A stretch of 64,000 nucleotides of DNA from Pyrus communis. Lineage: Eukaryota; Streptophyta; Magnoliopsida; Rosales; Rosaceae. The position numbers and the translations under genes are program-made. The notes beneath the pieces were generated by a model, which was not told the DNA's origin, did not search any database, and was given only the letters and a program-made list of their open reading frames with translations. This document shows positions 22,290 to 33,055 of this stretch, in pieces; within the stretch, counting starts at the first letter, position 1, and each line of letters begins with the position of its first letter. The stretch lies in contig NC_084819.1 in NCBI RefSeq assembly GCF_963583255.1, positions 9,070,001 through 9,134,000 on the forward strand. Direction: 5' to 3'.

Positions 22290-23040
22290 GAAAAAAAAAA
22301 TGGATTGAAACTTTGAGACAAAGAAAGGAATGTGATTGAAAGTAGATGAGAAAATATGAAATTGTTGTGTAAGGTAGATGATAATGAGAAGGTATTTATA
22401 GAAAAGTCAAAACAATTTTTTTAAAAAAATTTCAGATGTTTTTTTGAATTTTTTACAATTTTTTTTAAATTTTTATTCAACTAATTAATCTTTGCCGTTG
22501 GATATAAAAAAATTTGAATTCCAACACTCCAGATTGTGCCACGTGTCACAACGGTAACTTTTCTTAATTTTAAAACTATTTTTTCTTTTCTTTTTTTATT
22601 TATAAAGCATATTAATATCCACCGTTGATCTCAGATCGAACGGTGGATATTAAATAAGACTTTTTTTTTTTGACCGTTGAGATCGAACGGTCCAAATTAA
22701 AGATCTGTTGAGATCGAACGGACCGTGGGAAGCCACGTGGCTTCCCAACGGTCACTAAAAAAGCAATTTTTTTTTTCTGATTTCTTGTCGGCGAAGCGCC
22801 CCCACGTACGAGTGGGATTCACGCGCTTGACAGAAAAAAAATTAAAAAAGGCTTGACGCCAGGCTGACGTCAGCGCTGGCGTCACAGGGCCTCAGGCTCT
22901 CGGGTTGGCAATTCTCCACTGGCCCAGAGCTCGGGCCTCCACCTCCACTCAGGCTCTCCAACGCGGGAGCCAGTCCACCGGGCCTCGAGCCCCTTTTCTC
23001 TCCCCCGTCCCCCGAGCAACTGCCCACGCTGGGCTTGCTC
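22290..23040. repeat. Right arm of PIF element: subterminal repeats and palindrome
   Basis: No gene. GTTGAGATCGAACGG-type repeats occur near 22626-22648, 22675-22692 and 22706-22724. Two CACGTG cores lie at 22540-22545 and 22734-22739; the latter is the centre of a perfect 22-base palindrome at 22726-22747. The last 250 bases are GC-rich, unlike the left arm, and end with the terminal inverted repeat next to TTA. Confidence 0.75.
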
Positions 23041-23043
23041 TTA

Positions 23044-23315
23044 CATGTCGACGAGGATTCTTGGCAAATCTTGGTGTAGACGATTACCTTCGATGGTATA
23101 ATTCTCATCCTATCTTACTGTACTATACTTATGCTCTGACCGTATGAAACGGGTTCATTCCCGTTCACCCCGCACTCTATTACTTGGGCACTTTTAGGTT
23201 TAAGTTTATACACATTTTCCACATCACTACAGTTTATGGCTTTGTCACCTTCCAGGTGTCGGCCAACACAGATCGGTTCAGAGTCCAAGTAGACATTCCG
23301 GGTCGGGGTTTGTCA
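23044..23315 (+). mobile_element. Tekay-like solo LTR, right part
   Basis: This is the continuation of the LTR broken at 7095. It ends CCAGGTGTCGGCCAACAC... GGGTCGGGGTTTGTCA, matching the CGGTCGGGGTGTGTCA type end of the younger Tekay LTR. It is followed by the AATTA duplication at 23316-23320. Confidence 0.87.
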
Positions 23316-23320
23316 AATTA

Positions 23321-24029
23321 AACACACCATTTTATTTCTTGTGCCCACTTTTGTTTAATCATGTTTCTTTATTTTTGTTTGATTTAATCAATCTAATTGC
23401 TGGAAATAAAAAAAAGTGTGTAAGAAGTTAAAAAGAATAGTGTTAAAAAATCTTCCTATGTGAATGACTATTGGCCTACTGTAAATCCATCAGTTAATGA
23501 ATTGAATTTGGCAAAAAAGACATGAGAAAACAAAGTTTTCCCTTAGAGCAAAAAAAAAAAAAAAGGAAAAAAAAGGAAAAAAAAAAAAAAGAAGAAGTTT
23601 TACCCATCATATCATGACTTTGCTTGGCATGCTTGCTTATATACACTGAAACTATTCTATAAATATAAATGCAAGACAAAAATTGTGTCATAAATAGCGT
23701 GTAACCTTTGGCTCTTAACCAAAATTTAGCAAATCACTCTCACATGCCTTAGTTTGGCATACTTGAATTTTGCACTGGCGCCTGTCGCTAACTAGTTGCT
23801 TAGGCAGAGTTGTGCGAGCTACATATAAATCCAAAGAAAACTTTTGAGGTTTAAACGCAAAATTATGCTCTTGTTCGTAGAGATGAATTACACAACATGT
23901 ACCAAGATCACAGTTCAAGAAGTATGCCAATATGCATGCACATATTAACTGGAGTGTAACTTGGAATCGACGAAACAGTGTTAGGGTTTGAGAAGGAAGT
24001 CTTCTCCACTCACTGCCAAAAAAGTTCAC
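23321..24029. other. AT-rich stretch, no gene seen
   Basis: Contains an A-rich run broken by G (about 23550-23605). No protein-like ORF is convincing. Its right end (from about 23990) may be the start of the old copia LTR. Confidence 0.5.
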
Positions 24030-24215
24030 ACAACTGAATACGGTTTATGCTTCAATAAGGAACCGGTGCAGTGAATGCAGAAACAACCTAATATTTATAG
24101 ATAGGGTTCCCTACTAATTCGCCTATTATAGAGTAGTTAGGTTTACCTTAACTCTTGATATCAATTATATCTCTTATCACGTTAATCAACACAAGTTTTC
24201 CTTAATTGCGTCTGA
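24030..24215 (-). repeat. Candidate 3' LTR segment of the old copia element
   Basis: It matches 35525-35700 in many blocks, such as GCAGTGAATGCAGAAACAACCT, TATTTATAGATAGGGTTCCCTACT and ATCAACACAAG (each shared with small changes). The minus strand contains CTATCTATAAATATTA, a good TATA box, as expected in U3. The two copies flank the minus-strand copia coding region on both sides, so they are read as remnants of its LTRs. Exact ends and target duplication are not visible. Confidence 0.55.
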
Positions 24216-24344
24216 GAAGCATTTTCTGTCAATTCAAATGAGTATCACAATTATAAAATAAGTTTCAAAATTACCTTTAAGATGAACCAGAACCGAAATC
24301 AATCACAAGGTAAGAACTTACATGAGTGGCTCACTCTCACTCAT

Positions 24345-26560
24345 TTGTTGAATCAAAGGTCTCCTTAATTCCCATGTTGAACACATGTCTTTTGAACACT
24401 CCCATTAGCAAAGCTTTAGTCATGGGATTAGCTATCATCAGATGAGTGCTGATTTTCTCTATATTGACTACATTCTTCATCATTTCATCTCTTACCTTCA
24501 GGTATTTTGCATCCAAAACCTATAAACAAACGACCTTTCGTTGTTCTTCGAAAAGAAAACTACAGCCTTGTTGTCATAATAGATTTTTAGTGACCTTTAT
24601 TGTGTCAATAACCTTCAAACACCTGGTGAAATTTTTTATCCATGAAGCCTGCACAGTGGTAGTGTAGCAACCTGTGGAAATTTTCAGGTCGACGGGCCGA
24701 GGGCCCACTCCAACAACACCGATACTGTCCCCACTTAACCACCTGCACAATCCTCAGGTGTGGGGTTTTATCACAAAAGGCCTCGGTGTTAATTAGAGAG
24801 GGGTATTTCTATTTAAAGCACTCTTCTCTTCTCCCTCTGTCCGATGTGGGACTGGGGGTTCCAACACTCCCTCGCACGTGAGACCCCACTTATGGGTCAC
24901 ACGTGAATTTCCACACATCGGCAACCACGTGGAGCCATGTCGGGACTCACCCAATCACGCGGGGCCAATGGGGACCCACCCAAACACGTGGCATCTTTGG
25001 CCTACGTGGACAATCACGCGGGGCCAATGGGGACCCACCCAATCACGTGGCAGTACGGGCCCGTCCCTTGGCTCTGATACCATGTGGAAATTTTCAGGTC
25101 GACGGGCCGAGGGCCCACTCCAACAACACCGATACTGTCCCCACTTAACCACCTGCACAATCCTCAGGTGTGGGGTTTTATCACAAAAGGCCTTGGTGTT
25201 AATTAGAGAGGGGTATTTCTATTTAAAGCACTCTTCTCTTCTCCCTCTGTCCGATGTGGGACTTGGGGTTCCAACACAACCCATGAACCCTGCGTCCATT
25301 GTTGAAGATATAATGAAATTCGTTTCGAGCTTTTCCAGGGCACTGCACCAGTACCCATAAGAAAAATGTAACCACTAATTGATCTACGATCATCCACATA
25401 CCCAGTCAAGTTTGGATCAGTGTAAGCCTCTATCTATATGTTGTCAACATGACCATAAATGAGCATGAAGTTCATGGTTTTTCTCAAATACCTAAAAACC
25501 ATCTTGGTAGCGACCCAATGAGGTCCATCAGGATTTGATTGAAACCTTTCCAATACACTAACTGCAAATGCCAAGTTAGACCAAGTGTAAAGCTGAGCAT
25601 ACATCAAAATGCCTACTGGTTTATCCTTCATGGTGTCCTTCTCGAGCTCATTCTTGGGGCTTTGTTCAAGACTTAATTTATCTCCTTTCCCAATGTGCAG
25701 TTCACCACTAGAGCATTTGTCCATGTTGAACCGTTTCACCACTCTATCAGTGTAACTTTTCTGTGACAAACCAAGAGCCCTTTTGATCTGCCTCTTTTGA
25801 TTTCAATTCTAGGACAAAATGTGTTTCCCCCAAGTCTTTCATGCCAAATTTAGTAGCTAACATTTGCTTGGTTGTATCCACCAGTGCCATGTTAGAACTA
25901 GCCAAGAGTATGTCATCTACATTAAAGACCAAGAAAATGAAGTTGGTACCACTAACTTTCATGTAAATGCAGTCATCCATTTTGTTCTCTTCAAAGCCTA
26001 TGAAAGTACTACTTGATCAAATTTGATGTATCGAGAAGTCCGTTTTAATCCATAAATGGATTTGTTTAGTTTGCACACCATTGACTTCTTCCTTCTTCAA
26101 CAAAACTTAGTGATTGTTGCATTATTATAGCTTCATCCAAGTCACCATTGAGGAATGCCGTTTTCATATCCACTTGGTGTAGCTTTTGGTCAAAATGGGC
26201 AATGTGAGCCATGATGATTCTCATGGAGTCCTTGTAGAAACTGGAGAGATTGTTTTATTGTAGTCGATCCCTTTTTTTTGTGTGAATCCTTTAGCCACAA
26301 GCCAAGCCTCATGCCTTTCTATTTGTCCTCTAGCATCCCTTTTGGTTTTAAAAACCCATTTGCAACCAATGTGTTTGATCAAATGTGTTAGGCACCAAGG
26401 TCCATACCTTATTCCTTTTCACGGACTCAATATGTGGCAGGGTCATCTTCATTGCCAATGTTGTACTCAGTTTCTTGTAAGTATAAGAAGAAATTTGATG
26501 ATATGGCAAGCTTTCTTGATCTGTGGGACTTATTTTTTGGCACTGGTTCACTAAGTACTA
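24345..26560 (-). pseudogene. Old copia pol: reverse transcriptase and RNase H, degraded
   Basis: Pieces in several frames: the RT start (NKVWTLVPNTFDQTHWLQMG at about 26430), the catalytic region (FLVFNVDDILLASSN with its Asp pair, 25870-25930), GVLMYAQLYTWSNLAFAVSV-like sequence near 25600 (here GILMYAQLYTWSNLAFAV), and the RNase H start (MTGYVDDRRSISGYIF at about 25400). The RNase H tail continues left of the TRIM to a terminal TGA near 24345. Many stops and frameshifts are present. The TRIM at 24672-25276 interrupts the RNase H. Confidence 0.85.
24672..25276 (-). mobile_element. TRIM: intact miniature LTR retrotransposon
   Basis: LTRs of 195 and 194 bases (24672-24866, 25083-25276) start, on minus, TGTTGGAACC and end AAAATTTCCACA. 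The minus primer site TGGTATCAGAGCC follows the 5' LTR directly (about 25069-25082). The internal part is only about 216 bases and has tandem CACGCGGGGCCAATGGGG-type repeats but no coding. A perfect CAACC duplication flanks it (24667-24671, 25277-25281). LTRs differ by very few bases. It moved with proteins of another element and landed in copia RNase H sequence. Confidence 0.95.
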
Positions 26561-28244
26561 TATTTGGTTCTAGGATGTTCTTCTTGTGTAGTGTATTATT
26601 CTTGTTCTTAATTTTTTAGTTGGAATCAAATCATTCATGTTGACAACATTAACTGGTTAGTTTGATTCTTCAAGTGGTTTTGTTGAACTTATAGTTGGTA
26701 CCAAGACTGAAAGATCAATACTGGTTACTTGAGAGTCAAGCAACCTGTCACTATTTTCCATTCTTCAAAAACTATAGAAGCAGCAGTTGAAATTTCTTGC
26801 TCGATTTCTTCAATTAACTTTTCATTATGTATTTTTTGTATCATGGAGTGGGAATTAGGGTAGTAAAACTTGAATTCTTTAGACTTCTCAGAATACCCTA
26901 CAAACCAGCAACTAAGTGTTCTTGGATTAAGCTTTCTTTCATTAGAAGTGAAGAATCGTGTCTTATCTTTGCAACCCTATATGTGAAAGTGAATAAAGTT
27001 TGGTTTTCTACCTATCCAAGATTCAAAAGGTGTGATTGGCACTGATTTAGTAGGAACTCTATCGATTAAGTATGTACTTGGCAGTTCTTAATGCTTCACC
27101 CCACAAGAAAATAGGCTGGTTTGATCTTGAAACATTGACCACATCATGTCTTATAATGTCCTGCTTCTTCATTTTGCCACTCCATTGTGTGTGGAGTCCT
27201 TGGAGTTGTGTGATGTGTAACTATCCTAGATTGTTCAAGATACATTGCAAAGAAACCCTTTTGTTGACTTGCTTTTGTAGGCTTGCTAAAGTACTCACCA
27301 TCCCTATCGGATCTCACAATCTTAATGTGTTTTCAAGTTGATTTTCCACTTCAAGTTTGTAGGTTTTAAAACAATCCAACATTGATGCCTTTTTAGATAT
27401 TAAATAAATGTAAGCAAACCGTGAGAAGTCTATAAAACTTACAAAATATTTGTTGCCACAAATTGTTTGATTTGGAAAAGAACCACAAACATTGATATGT
27501 ATTATTTCCAAGAGATTTTGACTTCTTGTCAAACCAAATTTCTGGTGTTTGTTAATTTTCCTTTGAAACAATCAATACCGTCTATGAAATTATCAAATCA
27601 AGGTTTGGAATCAGTTTTTGTTTTTGTCACAAGGAGAATTCTTTCCTTAGAAATGTGCCCTACACATTTACACCAAAGAGTTGATGAATTTTCTTTTGAT
27701 GACAACCTTTTTGAACCAGCACGGTAAACATTGAAACATTCATTTACATACGAACATTGTAACTGCCACACGTCTTCATTAAGTAAAGCTATGCCAAACA
27801 AGGTACTTGAATTATTTGAATGAAAGAATTCTATACCTTCAGTGTCACCAACAAAGGTAAAACCTGACTCTACTAATTTTGAAGCAGAAACTAAGTTCCT
27901 TTTCATGGAAGGTACAGAAAGGACTAGACTTAAAATCAAAACAAAACCACATGACAGTTTGAGATTGACACTCCTAATGGATTTGACAACTACCTTGCTC
28001 TCATTACCGACAAAAAACATTATAAATCTCCTTACTTTGCCCCCCTTAGGTTTGTGAATCCCTGCAAGGAATTTGTAATGTGATTGAGCAACCAGTGTCA
28101 AACCACTAGCTTGGAGGAGAACAAAAATTAAGTTTGACTTAGAAGAAAAAAAATTTCATTATCTTTCTTAATGAGCCAATTCTTAAAACATGTGCAGTTT
28201 TTTCTTATGTGACCCAATTCCTTGCAAAAGTAACATGGTTTTCC
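26561..28244 (-). pseudogene. Old copia: zinc knuckle, protease region and integrase, degraded
   Basis: A zinc knuckle (CYFCKELGHIRKNC) lies at about 28180-28235, at the junction with the young copia. Protease/GAG-pre-integrase parts follow (NLVSASKLVESGFTFVGDTE) near 27850, then integrase (ENLLEIIHINVCGSFPNQTI-like, with CGNKYFVSFIDFSRFAYIYL) at about 27400-27540. Frames change several times. The order knuckle-protease-integrase-RT is that of Ty1/copia. The young copia at 28250-33469 separates it from gag at 33475-34212. Confidence 0.8.
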
Positions 28245-28249
28245 ATTTT

Positions 28250-28663
28250 TCTTGCTTTTCAAAGATTGATTTGTATATTTCTTATCTTGTTACAAGAGAG
28301 TGAGAACACTCTTATAGAGAAATACAACACGGGGATACCCGGGAGAAACAAGACACCAACCCTAAGTACCTGCCTTAGTTCCGAGAGAAGCAAAAAAAGA
28401 ATAAAATAAGGAAAGAAGGTAAGGGACAAGACAAGGTATGGAAGACACAAGAGTAGGGTTAAGACCATCACTTTAGCCCATAACTTAGCTAAAGTGAGGA
28501 TGCCAACCCATACTTGAGATCCTTACACAATACTTTGGAAAGCAAAATATCCACTCCATGAATTAAGGAGTTGACAACATGTCACTAAGAGATCAAACTC
28601 AGCCATGCATGAATCCATGAATCCGTGCCCTAAAGTACAAGTGACAACTTCCAACTTCCAATA
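28250..28663 (-). repeat. 3' LTR of the young copia
   Basis: The plus strand starts TCTTGCTTTTCAAAG and ends CAACTTCCAATA. Preceded by ATTTT and followed by the polypurine tract at 28664-28680. Confidence 0.93.
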
Positions 28664-28670
28664 CTCCCCC

Positions 28671-29204
28671 TCAAGCTGGATCCAGAAGATTGATGGATCC
28701 AAGCTTGGACAGGAGGCGCTGAAACTGATGAGAAGGCAAGGGCTTTGTGAGAACATCAGCCAGTTGATCAGAGCTTCTGGTGTAGTGTGTCCGAATTACT
28801 TGAGCTTGCACTTGCTCCCGAATGTAATGACAATCAACTTCAATGTGCTTCGTTCGTTCGTGAAACACTGGATTGGAAGCTATATGCATGGCAGCTTGGT
28901 TGTCATAGAATAGAGACATAGGAAGAGTTGCAGAAAACCCTAAGTCGCTTAGAAGACCCTTAAGCCAAATTAATTCACAAGCTGTTGAGGCCATTGCACG
29001 ATACTCAGCTTCGGCACTTGATCTGGCAATGACAGTTTGCTTTTTACTCTTCCAAGTGACCAGGTTTCCACCAACAAAGGTGCAATAACCACTAGTAGAT
29101 TTACGATCAATAGCATTGCCTGCCCAATCTGCGTCACAGTACCCCATGATATGAGTGTGATCATTCTTTGTCATGAGAATGCCACGTCCCACAGATTCTT
29201 TCAA
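28671..29204 (-). pseudogene. Young copia RNase H
   Basis: It removes RNA from the RNA/DNA hybrid during reverse transcription. It reads MGYCDADWAGNAIDRKSTSG, CTFVGGNLVTWKSKKQTV, SSAEAEYRAMA and DQLADVLTKPLP, the ordinary copia set with catalytic Asp and Glu. It ends at 28671, next to the LTR. A TAG at 29205-29207 separates it from RT in the same frame. Confidence 0.95.
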
Positions 29205-30353
29205 CTAACGTAAGATCCTCTTTACAAGGTTCAAATGATTGACGGAAGGATTGTGCATGAATTGGCTGACAATGCTCACTGCATATGAGATATCGGGTCT
29301 GGTGATAGTTAGGTAGATTAGATTACCAACAAGCCTCTGGTATGAACTGATATTGGAGAGGGGAGTTCCGCCCATTGTAAGTTTGAGCTTGCTGTCGAGA
29401 GGGGTGGTGGCAGGCTTTGACTCACTCATGTTAGCATCATTAAGAAGATCCATGACATATTTTCGTTGATTGAGAAATAGACCCTTGTGAGAAGATGCCA
29501 TTTCAATCCCAAGAAAATATTTTAACACCCCAAGATCTTTGATCGCAAACTTTTGTTGTAGTGGCTGTTTGAGTTTGAAGATCTCAGAAGCATTGTCACC
29601 AGTAATTATTAAGTCGTCTATATAAATCAGCACAACTAACTTTCCACCAGCTCCAGTACGTACGAACAATGATGAATCTGCTCCACTTCTTTTGAAACCA
29701 GCACTGTGAAGAACTGAGCTTAGTTTAGCATACCAAGCACGAGGGGATTGCTTCAGTCCATAAATGGACTTATGCAACTTACACACCAGATCAGGGACCT
29801 GACTTTGAGGATGGCCAGGGGGCAATCGCATGTAAACTTCTTCTTCGAGATCACCGTGAAGAAAGGCGTTCTTCACGTCCATTTGATACATAGTCCAACC
29901 GTTATTGACAGCAACAGACAACAACATCCTTATTGAGTTCATTTTTGCAACTGGCACGAATGTTTCTTTATAGTCCACTTCAAATGTTTGAGTGAACCCT
30001 CGAGCCACTAACCTGGCTTTATGCCTCTCGATTGAGCCATATGCATGAAATTTTATCTTATAGATCCACTTGCATCCCACTGCCTTTTTTCCTTTTGGAA
30101 GTTTGGTGATGCTCCAGGTGTTGTGCTGGTCTAGAGCATTGAGTTCATCTCTCATTGCTTCCTACCACACTGCCTGATGGTTAGCCTCATGGAAACTTTG
30201 AGGCTCCCTGTAACTGGAGATGTTGTTAAGAAAGGCTGTATGCGAGGGGGTCACCTTTTGATATGATTCATAACTTGACATTAGATGCTTTGGTTTGTAT
30301 ATATCAAAATCGTGAAACCGGTTGGGAGGCTGCCTATCACGCCGGGGATTGCG
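29205..30353 (-). pseudogene. Young copia reverse transcriptase
   Basis: It shows NTWSITKLPKGKKAVGCKWI, KARLVARGFTQTFEVDYKET, YQMDVKNAFLHGDLEEEVYM, KSIYGLKQSPRAWYAKL and LVVLIYIDDLIITGD with the Asp pair. Two stops lie between this and the integrase part: TGA at 30354-30356 and TAG at 30162-30164, both in the common frame. The stop at 29205-29207 ends this piece. Apart from the stops the frame is open and the sequence looks little decayed. Confidence 0.95.
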
Positions 30354-32553
30354 TCAGGGTGCTGGGAGAGAAGGCTCACTCTCGTGCAACCCTTCTGCAA
30401 CATTTGGAGGGTTGTCTTGGTTTTCACTGCCTTCATCTTGTATGAACTCATATGGTTGAGGGTCTTGAAGATCAATGTCTGTGTTGTCATGACTGAGACT
30501 GAGCTCTTCGTGGTGTAAATCCTCAGATCCAATTCTTGGTAATGGAAACAGGTCCAGGGTGACATCCCCTTGGTCTATGTTTTCACTTGGTTTAAAAAAG
30601 GAATTAGTCTCATGGAATCTAACATCTTTGGACACAATCACTTTCCTTAGTTGGGGATTATAGCACTTATATCCCTTTTGAGTGGATGAATAACCAAGAA
30701 AGAGACATTTAGCAACTCTGGGATCCAATTTGTCTCGGTGTTGAGCCTGAACATGCACAAAACAGATGCAACCAAACACTTTTAGATGTGAGACATCAAT
30801 TTTTCTTCCTTTCAGGACCTCTAGGGGGGACTTGTGTTCCAAGACTCGACTAGGTAACCTATTGATGATGTATGCAGCTGTCATATCACCTTGTGACCAA
30901 AACCTCTTAGGTACATGCATTTGCAGCATCACTGCTCTTGTTTTCTCAAGAAGATCTCGGTTTTTACGTTCGGCTACCCCATTTTGTTGAGGGGTTCCAA
31001 CGCAACTCGTTTGATGCATGATGCCATGAGCACTTAAATAATGTTTCATGATATGGGACATGTATTCGGTGCCATTGTCAGATCGCAAGGTTTGTATTTG
31101 AGATAAAAAGTGGTTTTTTACAAGGTTATGAAAATCTTTAAATACTTCTATAACCTCACTCTTAGACTTTAGTAAGTACAACCAAGTAACCCGAGAGAAG
31201 TCATCCACAAAAATCACAAAAAACTTGTAACCATCAAACGATTCACTAGTTGGTCCCCATACATCGGAATGAACAAGTTCAAAACACTTACTTGTTCTAG
31301 AAAGAGAAGATTTAGAGGGTAATCTAATGTCTTTAGACAAGTGACAGGTTTCACAACTCATATCATCCTTTCCTAAATTTGGAAACAAAGTTGACAAAAT
31401 GGGAGAGGAAGGATGTGCTAAACGTTGATGCCACAACCAAGCATCACGAGTGGATTCGAACTTGGTTTGAAGACCTCTGGGATTGCTTTTTGACAGATAA
31501 TAGAGACCGTCTAAGTAAAACCCTTCACCAATCGTCCTTTTGGTGACACAGTCCTGAAAAATCACATTGTGAGGAGAAAAAATGGCTAAACAATTCAAGG
31601 TATTTGTGATCCTTCCCACAGATAGAAGTTTAAATGGAAAGGAAGGGACATACAAAGCTACAGACTCGAGTTCATCTGACATCAACTTAATTTTTTCTTT
31701 TCCTAAAACCTTTACTTGGTTTCCATTTGCTATTGAGACTTGAGACGGTTTTGTCAATCTTTCAAATTTTTGGAAATTAGACACAAGATTGGTCATATGA
31801 TCTGTGGCACCCGAATCTATAACCCAAAAATCATGCAACATATTTAACTTTAGTGCAGTTTTAAAGGCTTTCATAATACCTGGCATGTCTTCTTGGGGCA
31901 CAGGATTTGTGTCTGTCAAAAAACCTGTGAACTTGCCAAGCATTGCTGTTGATGTTCCTTCTTCCATGCTCTTGGTACTGTCTCTTTGATCACCTCCTTT
32001 CTTGCCTTGTAGAAATGACAGGAACTCATTCATGAGTTCTGTCGGGTTGGCTGTGAAATTCTTGAATGCATCTGTCTTATTGGAGAAGGAGGTGGATGCA
32101 GAATTAGCTCGATGTGGGGTACGATTCACCCTTGGTACATTCTTTATGAAGTCTGGCTTTAATTCTGGATGTAAAATCCAACATGTGTCCTTAACATGAC
32201 CTGTGTTATTGCAGTGTTGACACTTTAGGTGAGGGTGCTTTCCTTTGTACCTTCTTTCGTTAGTTACATATGCCCTAGACTCCGGGACATTTGGCATAGT
32301 ACTTATGTTCATGACTTTCCTCCTTACTTCCTCACGTTGAATCGTTGCACACACGCTTGGAAAGGAAGGTAGTTCTGTGTTCATGAGTATGTGACATCGC
32401 AGATCTTCATATGTTGAGTCAAGACTGGACAAGAGTTGGAAGATCTTGTCTTCTTCTGCCCTCTTTCGTAGCAACGCTGCATCTGTCGTATGAGGTCGAT
32501 AAGTTTCCAACTCGTTCCACATGGTCTTCATACTTCCCAAGAGTTGCAAAAAA
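30354..32553 (-). pseudogene. Young copia gag C-part, protease and integrase
   Basis: It contains a zinc knuckle CQHCNNTGHVKDTC, protease WVIDSGATDHMT, the GAG-pre-integrase part WLWHQRLAHPSSP, and the integrase core with HSDVWGPTSESFDGYKFFVI, TLRSDNGTEYMS and GTPQQNGVAERKNR, so all three acidic catalytic residues are present. It continues to VFGCICFVHVQAQHRDKLDP. Upstream, a run of six A (plus strand 32548-32553) carries a one-base length change that shifts the gag frame. It ends at TGA 30354-30356. Confidence 0.95.
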
Positions 32554-32925
32554 TGGCTTCCCATCTTGTTGTAAATCGGAGATGTCTTTTTTTAATTGGA
32601 AGACTCGAGCAGCATTATTTTGGCTGCCATACATCTCCCTGACTGCTTCCCATAGTTGATTAGAAGATTCTGAGTAGCTGAAAATTTCAGCTAATTTTCT
32701 CTCCATGGAATTTAAGAGCCATGACATCACAAGTTGATCTTTGCTCAGCCAAGATTCATAGTTTGACGAGGAAGCATCAGGAACTTTGATGCTTCCATTT
32801 ATGAACCCTAACTTGGACCTACCGCCCAGCGCCAATGACACTGCTCTCGACCATGGCAAGTAATTGAACTCATTCAATACGATTGAGCTTAACCTTTGAT
32901 TTGGGTTGACATCCACTTCATGCAT
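32548..32925 (-). pseudogene. Young copia gag N-terminal part
   Basis: The ATG at 32925 reads MHEVDVNPNQRLSSIVLNEF, NYLPWSRAVSLALGGRSKLG and WEAVREMYGSQNNAARVFQL, a copia gag domain. The frame is lost at the A/T run 32548-32553 and continues one frame over. The start lies about 115 bases after the primer site. Confidence 0.93.
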
Positions 32926-33040
32926 ATTTACGGAGGAAACTTCCGGGGCGCTATCTACCGTTGAAGCTGCCGGATTTTCTTGCGATATTTTTGAGATTGA
33001 AGAATTTTGGAAAGCAGTATAGCAGGAGCAGGTTAAAGTT

Positions 33041-33055
33041 CCTGCTCTGATACCA
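33041..33055 (-). other. Primer binding site of the young copia
   Basis: The minus strand reads TGGTATCAGAGCAGG and touches the LTR with no gap. Initiator Met-tRNA type. Confidence 0.93.

Larger units (their letters stand above)
7096..23040 (+). mobile_element. PIF/Harbinger DNA transposon, interrupted by the Tekay element
   Basis: The target duplication TTA (7093-7095 and 23041-23043) is the three-base TWA type used by this superfamily. Terminal inverted repeats are imperfect: GAGCAACTTCAGCGTTGG at left, and GAGCAAGCCCAGCGTGGG as the reverse complement of the right end. Inside are a plus-strand DDE transposase (7882-9290) and, converging on it, a minus-strand Myb-like/NAM-associated ORF (22283 to 9590) that is split by the Tekay insertion. 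Removing the insertion and one TTTCT copy leaves about 4.4 kb. Both genes carry disabling changes, so this copy is not autonomous. It landed in the older Tekay-like LTR. Confidence 0.9.

Noticed and set aside
24878..25360. ORF of 160 codons across the TRIM
   Set aside because: Spans TRIM interior, LTR and copia flank; composition comes from tandem repeats.
30281..30565. Out-of-frame minus ORF overlapping copia pol
   Set aside because: The main pol frame continues through this stretch between two stops; this frame is a shadow.
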